Part shown: positions 9,273-19,710 of the stretch, piece by piece
Layout: the number at the start of each line of letters is the position of its first letter
Position numbering within the stretch: the stretch's first letter is position 1
Assembly: GCF_963677305.1 (NCBI RefSeq)
Contig: NZ_OY781925.1
Span: 1,141,001-1,205,000, forward strand
DNA length: 64,000 nt
DNA from: an uncultured Holophaga sp.
Lineage (GTDB): Bacteria; Acidobacteriota; Holophagae; Holophagales; Holophagaceae
Direction: 5' to 3'
Notes under the pieces: model-generated
What the model was told of the DNA's origin: nothing
The model's input: only the letters and a program-made list of their open reading frames with translations
Database searches by the model: none
Position numbers and translations under genes: made by a program

Positions 9273-10283
9273 TCAGACCCCGGCGTGGAGCTCCGATAGC
9301 CAAGCCCGCCAGGCTTCTGCTCGGAAGGGCTCCCTGGCAGGGGCCGGGAGGCTGCGCCGGAAGCTGCGGAAGCGCGCCAGGGCCGGTTGCCAGAGCGGCC
9401 CCGGAAGTCCGTCGGCGGCCTGGGCGCAGGCCGAGATCCCTTCAGGGGTCTGGCAGACCAGGAGGCTCTCGTGTCCTGCCTCCAGGCAGAGGCGGACCCT
9501 TGTGCTCCAGTCCCACTCGGCACAGCCCCCCATCTCCAGATCGTCGGGAAGCCACCTCCCCTTCACGCCCCAGGGGTTCCCGCCCACCGAGCCGTGGTGG
9601 AGGCTGGCGGGGAGTCCCCCGGTGAGGGGGGTTCTGAGGTGGGCGACCATGATCAAGCGTTCTTCATGTGCCAGGGGCAGGAAGGGCTGCAGGTTGCGCC
9701 GCACCTGTTCGGGATGCTCCAGTTCGGGCAGGGCCTTGTGGCTGTCCACCCGGGTGCCACCCAGGCCGGGGAAGTGCTTGAGACAGCCACGTACCCCCTG
9801 GGACTCCAGGCCAGTGAGGAAGGCTCCCACGGCCCGGGCGACCTCCCAGGGCTGAGTACTGGCGCAGCGGTCACCCATGCCGGTCCCCGGGTGGCCGTCC
9901 CAGAGGTCGGCCACCGGGGCGAAGTCCACGTTGAAGCCCAGGAGTCGGCAGCCCCGGCCCCAGAGGGCGCCCCAGTGCCGACAGGCCGACTCGCCCCCCG
10001 TTTCCCAGATGTGGCGGAAGCTGGGGGTCTCGCCGACCCAGGGCCGGAAGCGTGAGACGGCGCCGCCCTCCTGATCGATGGCCACGGCCAGGGGGGTACT
10101 GCCTCCCCACCGGCTCTGGAGGGCCTGCAGGAGGGTGTGGCAGCGGGCCGGACCCCGTTCCGGGTCCGGATCCAGGTTCCGGGCGAAGAGAATGAGGCCT
10201 CCCGGCTGGAAGTCCAGGTCCACCTGATCGGGGTCGAGGCCCTGAAAGCCTGTCCAGAGGAGTTCGCGGGCCGTGTTCACCAT
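9273..10283 (-). CDS. Glycoside hydrolase family 3, NagZ-like beta-N-acetylhexosaminidase
   Basis: 336-residue GH3 enzyme, the usual size for NagZ. Visible motifs are GGLILFARNL and AVAIDQEGGAVSRFRP near the N-terminus, KHFPGLGGTRVDSHKALP (the NagZ loop carrying the catalytic DSH; the usual KHFPGHG has Leu in place of His) and PDDLEMGG, which carries the Asp nucleophile. NagZ removes GlcNAc from muropeptides in cell-wall recycling, and an AmpG-type permease is encoded at 43.9 kb. No signal peptide is seen, in line with a cytoplasmic enzyme. The shortened C-terminal half and the altered loop leave room for a related specificity. Confidence 0.75.
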   Translation of the reverse strand: MVNTARELLWTGFQGLDPDQVDLDFQPGGLILFARNLDPDPERGPARCHTLLQALQSRWGGSTPLAVAIDQEGGAVSRFRPWVGETPSFRHIWETGGESACRHWGALWGRGCRLLGFNVDFAPVADLWDGHPGTGMGDRCASTQPWEVARAVGAFLTGLESQGVRGCLKHFPGLGGTRVDSHKALPELEHPEQVRRNLQPFLPLAHEERLIMVAHLRTPLTGGLPASLHHGSVGGNPWGVKGRWLPDDLEMGGCAEWDWSTRVRLCLEAGHESLLVCQTPEGISACAQAADGLPGPLWQPALARFRSFRRSLPAPAREPFRAEAWRAWLSELHAGV

Positions 10284-10336
10284 GCTCTCACGCTAACGGA
10301 AAAGGGGGGCTTCCGGAACTGGCGCCTCCCTTCCTT

Positions 10337-11752
10337 TCAGACCGGCTGTTCCTCGGAGACGGTCAGGTGGTACACCTTGGCGTCCAGGAAGATCCGTAGG
10401 GCTTCCTGGTCGAGAAGCCCGGCCCTGGCCTCCTGGTCGAGGATCTCAAGGCTGCGGTCCAGGGGCAGAGCGGCCTTGTAGGGGCGGTCGGCGGCGGTGA
10501 GTCCGTCGAAGACGTCGGTGACCGCCATGAGGCGGCTCTGTACCGGGATCTCGTCGCCCTTGAGCCCCCTGGGGTAGCCCCGCCCGTTCATCCGCTCGTG
10601 GTGGGCATAGGCGATGTCGGGAACCTGGGCCAGCTCCCGGGGCCAGGGGATCTGGCTGAGGAAGCGCCAGGTGTGGGTGACATGGCTGTTGATCTCCTCC
10701 CGTTCCTCCTCCGAGAGACTTCCCCTGGCAATGCGGAGGGCGGCGATGTCCTCACGCTCCAGGATGGGCAGGGTGCCCTCCTGCCAGTGGTGGAAGTGGA
10801 CATCGGCCAGACCCTCGACGGATTCCCGGATCTCCTGGGCGATGACCATCGGCTCGTTGCATCGCTGGATCAGATCCACCAGTTGCCGGCTCTTGGTGTT
10901 GCGGGCCTGGAAGAGGGGCTGGAAGGAGAGGGGCGCCTGGCCTTCGCCCATGGCCCGTTCCAGGGCGGCTACGGCAATCTCCATGTCCCGCTGGTAGAGG
11001 CGCTGGAGGATGCGCTCGAGACGCTCGGGGGCGAGCTTCTTGGCCTTGGTGAGCACCTGCTCCCGGACACCGACCTTGCCGAAGTCGTGGAGGAGTCCGG
11101 CATAGCGGATCTCCTTGATCTGCTGCTCACTGAAGGTGACCCTGCCATAGAGGCCATTGGGCGTGTGGTTCACCGCCTCGGCCAAGCCTACCGTAAGGTC
11201 CGCCACCCGGGCGGAGTGTCCCGAGGTGGAGGGGTCCCGGGCTTCAATGGCGAGCACGGAGGCCTTCACGAAGCCCTCGAAGAGGTTCTCGATATCGTCC
11301 TTGAGCTGGAGGATCTCCTGGGTGCGCTCCAGGACCATCTCCTCCAGGCGGCTCTGGTAGGCCTCGTTCTCCCGGAGGCTCTTGTAGTGGTTGAGAGCGC
11401 GGTTGAGGCTGGCCTCCATCTCGGCAAGCTTGAAGGGCTTGGTGATGAAGTCATAGGCCCCCCGCTTGAGGGCCTGGATGGCGGCCTCGGTGGTGGCGAA
11501 GCCGGTCATCAGGATGCAGAAGGTCCGGGGATCCAGAGACTGGACCGTGTGCATCAGCTCCAGTCCCGACTTGCCTCCGGGCATGTTGAGGTCTGTAAAG
11601 ACGATGGCGAAGTGCTGCTCCCGGATCCGCTCGATGGCCGCCTCGGCACTGGATGCGCCCTCGGCGGTGTAGCCCAGGGATTCCAGGGCCTCCACCAGTA
11701 GCAGGCGGAAGTCGGATTCATCATCTACGATGAGGACGCGATAAGGCTCCAC
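10337..11752 (-). CDS. Response regulator with HD-GYP-type phosphodiesterase domain (copy 1)
   Basis: 471-residue protein with an N-terminal receiver domain (phospho-acceptor Asp54 in FTDLNMPGGKSG), a coiled-coil linker (about 125-165) and a C-terminal HD-GYP module. The latter shows GHSARVADLT, LLHDFGKVGV and HHERMNGRGYPRGLKG. This architecture hydrolyses cyclic di-GMP to control motility or biofilm in known cases. Between the HD half and the GYP half lies an insert of about 100 residues that differs from the neighbouring paralogue. I chose the GTG start because GGAG lies 6 nt upstream and the paralogue has the same arrangement. It follows copy 2 by 59 nt in the same direction. Confidence 0.87.
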   Translation of the reverse strand: MEPYRVLIVDDESDFRLLLVEALESLGYTAEGASSAEAAIERIREQHFAIVFTDLNMPGGKSGLELMHTVQSLDPRTFCILMTGFATTEAAIQALKRGAYDFITKPFKLAEMEASLNRALNHYKSLRENEAYQSRLEEMVLERTQEILQLKDDIENLFEGFVKASVLAIEARDPSTSGHSARVADLTVGLAEAVNHTPNGLYGRVTFSEQQIKEIRYAGLLHDFGKVGVREQVLTKAKKLAPERLERILQRLYQRDMEIAVAALERAMGEGQAPLSFQPLFQARNTKSRQLVDLIQRCNEPMVIAQEIRESVEGLADVHFHHWQEGTLPILEREDIAALRIARGSLSEEEREEINSHVTHTWRFLSQIPWPRELAQVPDIAYAHHERMNGRGYPRGLKGDEIPVQSRLMAVTDVFDGLTAADRPYKAALPLDRSLEILDQEARAGLLDQEALRIFLDAKVYHLTVSEEQPV

Positions 11753-11811
11753 AGGGATCTCCAGGTTCCATCCTATCGGAGGGACCCCGGGGGACTGCAA
11801 GCCGGGAGCGC

Positions 11812-13230
11812 TCAGGGGTTGTGTGGAGGGGCGGTCAGGGTGTACACCCCGGCCCCGATGAAGATCCGGAGGGCATTGGCGTCCAGGAGTCCGGCACTGG
11901 CTTCGTCCTCCAGGATCTCCAGACTCTTGGACACGGTCACTGCAACCTTGTAGGGGCGATCCGCGGCCACCAGGGCGTCATAGACGTCGGCAATGGCCAT
12001 GAGCTTGCTCTGGGTCGGGATCTGTTCCGAGGTCAGTTTTCGCGGGTAGCCCCGCCCGTTCAGGCGCTCGTGGTGGGCATAGGCGATGTCTGGAACCTGG
12101 GCCAGGGGACCGGTCCAGGGGATGTGGCTCAGGAATCGGAAGGTGTGGGTCACATGGCTGTTGATCTCGTCCCGCTCTTCGTCAGAGAGGCTGCCCTTGG
12201 CGATGCGGAGAGCGGCGATGTCCTCGCCCTCCAGCACCTGGGCGGGATTTCCCTCGTGGTGGCGGAATTGGAGCTCGCCCAGTTCGTCCAGGGCCTCCCG
12301 GATCTCCTGGGGCAGGATGCGGGGCTCGTTGCAGCGCAGGATCAGGTTTACCAGCCGCTGGGTCTCGGCCCTGCGCTCCGCCATGAGCTGCTGGAACAGG
12401 TGGTTCTCCCGGGAGGTGCCTTCCCGCCAGGCCTGCTCCAGGAGGGTGACGGCGATCTCCATGTCCCGCTGGTAGAGGCGCTGGAGGATGCGCTCGAGGC
12501 GCTCGGGGGCGAGCTTCTTGGCCTTGGTGAGCACCTGCTCCCGGACGCCGACCTTCCCGAAGTCGTGGAGGAGTCCGGCATAGCGGATCTCCTTGATCTG
12601 CTGCTCACTGAAGCTGACCCCGCCATAGGGGCCATTGGGTGTGCGGTTCACCGCCTCGGCCAGGCCCACCGTCAGCTCGGCCACCCGGGCGGAGTGTCCC
12701 GAGGTGGAGGGGTCCCGGGCTTCAATGGCGAGCACGGAGGCCTTCACGAAGCCCTCGAAGAGGTTCTCGATATCGTCCTTGAGTTGGAGGATCTCCTGGG
12801 TGCGCTCCAGGACCATCTCCTCCAGGCGGCTCTGATAGGCCTCGTTCTCCCGGAGGCTCTTGTAGTGGTTGAGGGCGCGGTGGAGGCTGGCCTCCATCTC
12901 AGCGAGCTTGAAAGGCTTGGTGATGAAGTCGTAGGCTCCCCGCTTGAGGGCCTGGATGGCGGCCTCGGTGGTGGCGAAGCCGGTCATCAGGATGCAGAAG
13001 GTCCGCGGGTCCAGAGCCTGGACTGTGTGCATCAGCTCCAGGCCCGACTTGCCCCCGGGCATGTTGAGATCGGTGAAGATGATGGCGAAGTGCTGTTCCT
13101 TGACCCGCTCGATGGCCGCCTCGGCGCTCTCCGCGCCCTCGGCGGTGTAGCCCAGGGACTCCAGGGCCTCCACCAGCAGCAGGCGGAAGTCGGATTCGTC
13201 ATCCACGATGAGGACACGATAGGGTTCCAC
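11812..13230 (-). CDS. Response regulator with HD-GYP-type phosphodiesterase domain (copy 2)
   Basis: 472-residue tandem paralogue of the gene at 10337-11752 with the same layout: receiver domain (Asp54), coiled coil, HD motif LLHDFGKVGV and GYP motif HHERLNGRGYPRKLTS. Roughly the first 290 residues of the two proteins are almost identical; the middle insert (about 290-360) and the C-terminus diverge. The start is a GTG with GGAG 6 nt upstream, the same as copy 1. The open frame extends upstream into a MITE-like repeat, but that part is not plausible protein. The pair probably arose by recent duplication or gene conversion. Confidence 0.86.
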   Translation of the reverse strand: MEPYRVLIVDDESDFRLLLVEALESLGYTAEGAESAEAAIERVKEQHFAIIFTDLNMPGGKSGLELMHTVQALDPRTFCILMTGFATTEAAIQALKRGAYDFITKPFKLAEMEASLHRALNHYKSLRENEAYQSRLEEMVLERTQEILQLKDDIENLFEGFVKASVLAIEARDPSTSGHSARVAELTVGLAEAVNRTPNGPYGGVSFSEQQIKEIRYAGLLHDFGKVGVREQVLTKAKKLAPERLERILQRLYQRDMEIAVTLLEQAWREGTSRENHLFQQLMAERRAETQRLVNLILRCNEPRILPQEIREALDELGELQFRHHEGNPAQVLEGEDIAALRIAKGSLSDEERDEINSHVTHTFRFLSHIPWTGPLAQVPDIAYAHHERLNGRGYPRKLTSEQIPTQSKLMAIADVYDALVAADRPYKVAVTVSKSLEILEDEASAGLLDANALRIFIGAGVYTLTAPPHNP

Positions 13231-13303
13231 AGTCGGCTCCACCCCCTTTATCGGACAGGCCTGCTTCCAGGGCAAGTTCCGTTCAATCGAGCAGGGCTTT
13301 CTC

Positions 13304-13524
13304 GGAGCCTGTCCAAGTAATCGATGGAGGCCGCGTTGAGCGCAAAGGGGTGGCTCGCAAGGAAACGGGCGAAGTGCGATGCCGGGACATCGTGCAAGCC
13401 CGTTGACGCCGCATGGAACCCCTTTGCACTCAACCCTTCGGGCTGGGGCGGCGGGCTTCGCCATCCTTCGTCAGACTCGCCCGGCGCTCCCAGCGCGGCC
13501 CTACCCATTACTTGGACAGGCTCC
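13304..13524. repeat. MITE-like element with 18-bp perfect terminal inverted repeats
   Basis: The 221-bp segment is bounded by GGAGCCTGTCCAAGTAAT at 13304-13321 and its exact reverse complement at 13507-13524. Inside, a second inverted pair matches 15 of 16 (GTTGAGCGCAAAGGGG near the left, its complement near the right), and AACGGGC/GCCCGTT with GCGATG/CATCGT form an inner hairpin. The whole unit can fold into one long imperfect cruciform. It carries no convincing gene. Its size, symmetry and intergenic location (between the HD-GYP gene and clpB) fit a miniature inverted-repeat transposable element. I could not identify target-site duplications or a parent transposase. Confidence 0.7.
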
Positions 13525-13554
13525 TAGACCTTGCCAAGGCCGTTTGTACCAGGG

Positions 13555-16128
<2,574 letters not shown>

Positions 16129-16146
16129 ATTCGCCTCCTGTCCAAA

Positions 16147-16173
16147 GGATAGGCGAATAGTGATGATGTTCAA
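16147..16173 (-). promoter_or_regulatory. Candidate clpB promoter (heat-shock-like)
   Basis: On the minus strand TTGAAC is followed after 15 nt by CTATCC, 19 nt before the ClpB ATG. TTGAA plus a C-rich -10 vaguely resembles sigma-32 promoters, but the -10 is poor. No CIRCE repeat was seen. Confidence 0.25.
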
Positions 16174-16210
16174 CTAAGATTTTTTGATTGTATTTTTGTC
16201 ATTATCTGAT

Positions 16211-16231
16211 TTTTAAATTAATAATTTAAAA
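16211..16231. repeat. Perfect AT palindrome upstream of clpB
   Basis: TTTTAAATT and AATTTAAAA form a perfect 9-bp inverted repeat around 3 nt, in a patch almost devoid of G/C between clpB and cydB. It could be an operator, a UP-like element or simply promoter-melting DNA. Confidence 0.4.
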
Positions 16232-16278
16232 CAATGGATTGCCTGGTTATCGACGAATCCCAGCCTGCTGATGAATGA

Positions 16279-16306
16279 CGAGGGCGCCTGCGGAAGGGCG
16301 CCCTCG
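16279..16306 (-). terminator. Hairpin downstream of cydB
   Basis: A perfect 10-bp GC-rich stem (CGAGGGCGCC / GGCGCCCTCG, 8-nt loop) lies 28 nt beyond the cydB stop. The T-run expected on the minus strand is absent after the stem, so termination efficiency is uncertain. Confidence 0.55.
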
Positions 16307-16333
16307 GTGCAAAAAGTCTCCAATCTCCTTGAT

Positions 16334-17380
16334 TCAGTAGCCTTCACTGTCCTCCGTCACCTTGACCTTGCCCCGGTGGATCCGGAAGAGGTTGGCGAAG
16401 TAGATGACCACCAGGATGAAGCCCAGGAACCACCAACCCAGGCCCGTGGCCAGGCCGTGGGAGCCTGCGGCATTTTTGAGGGCGGTCAGGCTGAAGTTGG
16501 GATCCAGGGTGGAGGGCAGCATCACGGGCCAGACGCAGGCGGCGGTGGTGGCCAGAGCCCCGATGATGAAGGCGGCCGAGCCGATGAAGGCCAGGAGGTA
16601 GCGCTGACCCTTCATGCCCAGGAAGACCAGCACCAGGCCTGCCAAATAGACGATGAAGAAGAGCCAGGCCAGCGGGGCACCGGGGAAGGCGGCAAAGATC
16701 CGGGGGGCCACCGAGTGGGTGGCGAGGGTGGAGACGATCAGGAGCAGGATCACCAGGGGCCAGAGGCGCTTGGCGGTGGCGGCGGCCCTCTGGTGGACGG
16801 GGCCTTCCGTCTTCCAGGCCAGGAAGAGGCTCCCATGGGCCACGATGGTCACCAGGGCGAAGACGCCGGTGAGGACGGTGAACCAGTCGAGGATACCGAC
16901 GGGGTTGGAGGTGCTGAAGTTGGTGAAGAGGGGGATGTTGAACTCGCCCGCGGCGTTGAGGGGGACGCCCCGGATGACGTTGCCCAGGGCTGCCCCCAGC
17001 AGGATGGGCATCAGCAGGCTGGCCAGCCAGAAGACCCCATCCCAGAAGGCTCGCCACATCCCGTCCTTCAGGTGGCTGCGGAACTCGATGGAGATGCCGC
17101 GCAGGATGAGGACCCAGACCACCAGGAACATGGCGAGGTAGAAGCCGGAGAATCCGGAAGCCAGGACCTTGGGGAAGGCGAGGAACATGGCGCCGCCGCC
17201 TGCCAGGAGCCAGACCTCATTGCCGTCCCAGAGGGGTCCGATGGATCCCAGGACCTCCCGCCGCTCAGTGTCGGTCTTGGCGACAAAGAGGTGCAGGATC
17301 CCTGCGCCGAAGTCAAAGCCGTCCAGGACGACGTAGATGGCCACCATGACACTGACAAGCCAGAACCAGAGCATTTCCAT
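16334..17380 (-). CDS. cydB: Cytochrome bd-type quinol oxidase subunit II
   Basis: 348-residue integral membrane subunit of the bd-type quinol:O2 oxidoreductase. Family features are the N-terminal WFWLVSVMVAIYVVLDGFDFG segment, GPLWDGNEVWLLAGGGAMF, and FRSHLKDGMWRAFWDG, with about nine hydrophobic helices. It starts 9 nt downstream of cydA and forms the usual cydAB pair. No cydX or cydCD is visible in the window. It gives the organism a high-affinity terminal oxidase, in keeping with the O2-dependent gallate dioxygenase. Confidence 0.95.
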   Translation of the reverse strand: MEMLWFWLVSVMVAIYVVLDGFDFGAGILHLFVAKTDTERREVLGSIGPLWDGNEVWLLAGGGAMFLAFPKVLASGFSGFYLAMFLVVWVLILRGISIEFRSHLKDGMWRAFWDGVFWLASLLMPILLGAALGNVIRGVPLNAAGEFNIPLFTNFSTSNPVGILDWFTVLTGVFALVTIVAHGSLFLAWKTEGPVHQRAAATAKRLWPLVILLLIVSTLATHSVAPRIFAAFPGAPLAWLFFIVYLAGLVLVFLGMKGQRYLLAFIGSAAFIIGALATTAACVWPVMLPSTLDPNFSLTALKNAAGSHGLATGLGWWFLGFILVVIYFANLFRIHRGKVKVTEDSEGY

Positions 17381-17389
17381 GGTGTCCTC

Positions 17390-18721
17390 CTACTTGGCCG
17401 AGGCGTGGACGGGGCCGTGGACCACTTCGCGCATCACGAGGAAGACGAAGAGGAAGCCGAGGACGACATAGATCCCGGCGAAGCCCAGGGAGGTGAAGAT
17501 GGCCTGGCCCGAGTGGACGAGGTGGCTGTGTCCCTGGTCCAGGCGGTAGAGGCCATAGACGAGCCAGGGCTGGCGACCGAGCTCGGCCACCATCCACCCG
17601 GCTGTGTTGGCGATGAAGGGGAAGGGGAAGGCCAGCATCAGCACCCAGAGCAGAGGACGGAAGCTGTCCAGCTTCTTCTTCTTGAGCAGCACGGTGCCGA
17701 TCAGCATCACCAGGATGAAGAGGGTGCCGAGACCGACCATGATGTGGAAGCTGTAATAGAGGAGCGGGATGTTGGTGGGCCACTGGTCTTTGGGGAACTC
17801 GTTGAGACCCCTGACGTTGTGGCTGAAGGTCCCATAGGCGATGAAGCTGAGGGCTCCGGGCATCTCGATGGGGTTTTCCAGTCGCTGCTTCTGGACATCG
17901 GGCTGGCCGATGAAGCTCAGCTCAGCGTAGCCCCCACTGTGGAAGCGTCCCTCCATGGCGGCCAGGGAGGCTGGCTGGTGCTTGGCCACGACCTTCCCCT
18001 GCATGTCGCCTGTGGGGAAGGCCACCAGGATGCTGGCGATGAGGCCCACCAGGACCCCGACCTTGAGGTTGAGAGGGGTGTGCTCGGGATGGGCTTTCTT
18101 CAGGGCCCAGAAGGCCCCGACCGCCGTCACGGCGAATGCGCCGGTCACGGCGGCGCCCATCATGTTGTGACAGTACTGGACGATGGCCCAGGGGTTCAGG
18201 ACATAGGCCCAGAAGGAGGCCAGCTGCAGGGTGCCTCCGGCCCCGACGGTATAGCCCGTGGGGTGCTGCATGAAGGCGTTGGTGGCGACGATGAAGTAGC
18301 CCGAGAGCCAGCTCCCGATGAAGAGGGCCCAGGCGGCGGCGTAGTGGGTGCCTGCGCTGACCTTCTTTTCACCCCACACCAGGAGGGCGAGGAAAGAACT
18401 CTCCAGGAAGAAGGCGAACATGCCCTCCATCGCCAGAGTCTGCCCGATGACGCCCCCGGTGTGCTCGCTGAAGCGGGACCAGTTCGTCCCGAACTGGAAC
18501 TCCATGGGGATGCCGGTCACCACGCCCACGGCGAAGGACACGCCGAAGACCTTGATCCAGAAACGTGCAAGCTCCTGGTAGCGCTCGTTCCCGGTGCGCC
18601 TGGCCAGGGTCTTGAAGACCACGATGAGCAGCGCGAGGCCCATGGTCAGCTGGGGGAAGATGTAGTGGAAGGCAGCCGTAAACCCGAACTGGAGCCGGTG
18701 CCAGAACAGGGGATCATCCAT
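17390..18721 (-). CDS. cydA: Cytochrome bd-type quinol oxidase subunit I (short Q-loop)
   Basis: 443-residue heme-bearing subunit. His19 in the TAAFHYIFPQLTMG segment is the expected heme ligand, and the GRQPW motif (ELGRQPWLVYGLYRLDQGHS) is present. The chain is about 80 residues shorter than E. coli CydA, which places it with the short Q-loop/CIO-type oxidases. The ATG at 18721 has AAGGAG 6 nt upstream; the open frame begins 19 codons earlier without a site. Oxidises quinol and reduces O2 to water at the cytoplasmic membrane. Confidence 0.94.
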   Translation of the reverse strand: MDDPLFWHRLQFGFTAAFHYIFPQLTMGLALLIVVFKTLARRTGNERYQELARFWIKVFGVSFAVGVVTGIPMEFQFGTNWSRFSEHTGGVIGQTLAMEGMFAFFLESSFLALLVWGEKKVSAGTHYAAAWALFIGSWLSGYFIVATNAFMQHPTGYTVGAGGTLQLASFWAYVLNPWAIVQYCHNMMGAAVTGAFAVTAVGAFWALKKAHPEHTPLNLKVGVLVGLIASILVAFPTGDMQGKVVAKHQPASLAAMEGRFHSGGYAELSFIGQPDVQKQRLENPIEMPGALSFIAYGTFSHNVRGLNEFPKDQWPTNIPLLYYSFHIMVGLGTLFILVMLIGTVLLKKKKLDSFRPLLWVLMLAFPFPFIANTAGWMVAELGRQPWLVYGLYRLDQGHSHLVHSGQAIFTSLGFAGIYVVLGFLFVFLVMREVVHGPVHASAK

Positions 18722-18916
18722 CGTGTGCTCCTTGAATGGAAACGGGGAGAGTGGGTAGATGAAGCTTGGATGCCTCAATCGTGGGTGTGTTATCGAATGC
18801 GCTCTTACCCAGGCTCATCGGCTCATCCTTCGGAGAGTGGAATCCAGGCTGCAGGAGTGCTTCCGTCGAGCTCCGATTGCCCGCCCCCGCTGCCTCTTGA
18901 TACACTGGCTCCTCGT

Positions 18917-18993
18917 CGGGGCGTGGCGCAGCCTGGTAGCGCATCTGCTTTGGGAGCAGAGGGTCGAAGGTTCGAATCCTTTCGCCCCGACCA
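18917..18993 (+). tRNA. tRNA-Pro (anticodon TGG)
   Basis: A 77-nt cloverleaf including CCA. The acceptor arm CGGGGCG pairs perfectly with CGCCCCG; the D arm has AGCCTGGTA; the anticodon loop TTTGGGA gives TGG (Pro) between TCTGC and GCAGA; the T loop is TTCGAAT. Genomically encoded CCA ends at 18993. It is followed by a terminator-like hairpin and then by a region with gene relics. Confidence 0.97.
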
Positions 18994-19030
18994 ACAAGCC
19001 AGTCGCAGCATCAGTACTGGCAACACCTGG

Positions 19031-19061
19031 GAGCCCAGTCACGCGAGTGGCCGGGCTCTTT
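19031..19061 (+). terminator. Terminator after tRNA-Pro
   Basis: GAGCCC and GGGCTC pair around an inner CAC-GCGA-GTG stem-loop, with one mismatch and one wobble, followed by a short TTT. It lies about 40 nt after the tRNA and probably ends its transcript. Confidence 0.6.
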
Positions 19062-19710
19062 GGTTCTCGCCAAATGTCCCCAAGTGTCCGCGTAAGTCCA
19101 ATGTTTCACCCGGCAGAATCCAAGTTTGGGGCCTGAATGTTTGCAGTCGGGGTCCTCGGATCCCTGTTAGAAATCGGCATCACGCACTGCTGCGGAGCCT
19201 GTTCAAGGTTTCGCAGGAACGTAGCCCAGCGGCTCGGGATGACGATCGGCTCCAGCCTCTCTCGTTCCTCCCGATGTGAGGAGGGCGATTTCTTCTGCAT
19301 CCTCCACTTCGGTCCCATAGGTCAGGATCGCCCGGATGCGCGCTTCGAGACCAGCATCCTCTTCTCGCGAGGGGGCCCGTCGATCCGGGCAACAGCGCCA
19401 CCACGATATAGACTGCCGAGCCTGAGGCCAGGACAGCAACCGGAATCTGAAGCGCCGATATGGACCCGCATCCAGGATCCAGCGTCGATTGAGGGACGCA
19501 AAGGCAGGCTTATGGGTTCCCGCGGGTCAGAAAATGGCATTGTATAATAAATTATTAATTTTAATAACAACCTGATTAGTGTGCATCACCTCAATACATC
19601 ACCCGTTTTTTGAATCGCTATGACCGAAACACCCGTAGTCCAATCATGCGATTTAGTTCATTTCTATATCATCTTCAAGTTCAAGGGGTGCGCGGCAAGG
19701 GACGATTACC
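19062..19710. other. Intergenic region with no intact gene; possible gene relics
   Basis: About 650 nt between the tRNA terminator and the large kinase. No reading frame here looks like an intact gene. On the minus strand near 19200-19440 a stretch with protein-like composition (ARIRAILTYGTEVEDAEE) is split across two frames, which suggests a decayed gene that I cannot name. Positions 19540-19575 are an AT-rich patch. The base composition differs from the housekeeping genes around it. Confidence 0.45.

Noticed and set aside
18917..18993. tRNA-Pro as an attachment site of an integrated element
   Set aside because: The tRNA is intact, but no direct repeat of its 3' end was found within the window and no integrase is present, so an att site cannot be claimed.
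16271..19279. Open frame of 1002 codons on the plus strand over cydAB and tRNA-Pro
   Set aside because: Shadow of cydB and cydA; it also runs through the tRNA gene. Composition (Gly/Gln/Asp/His-rich) is not protein-like.
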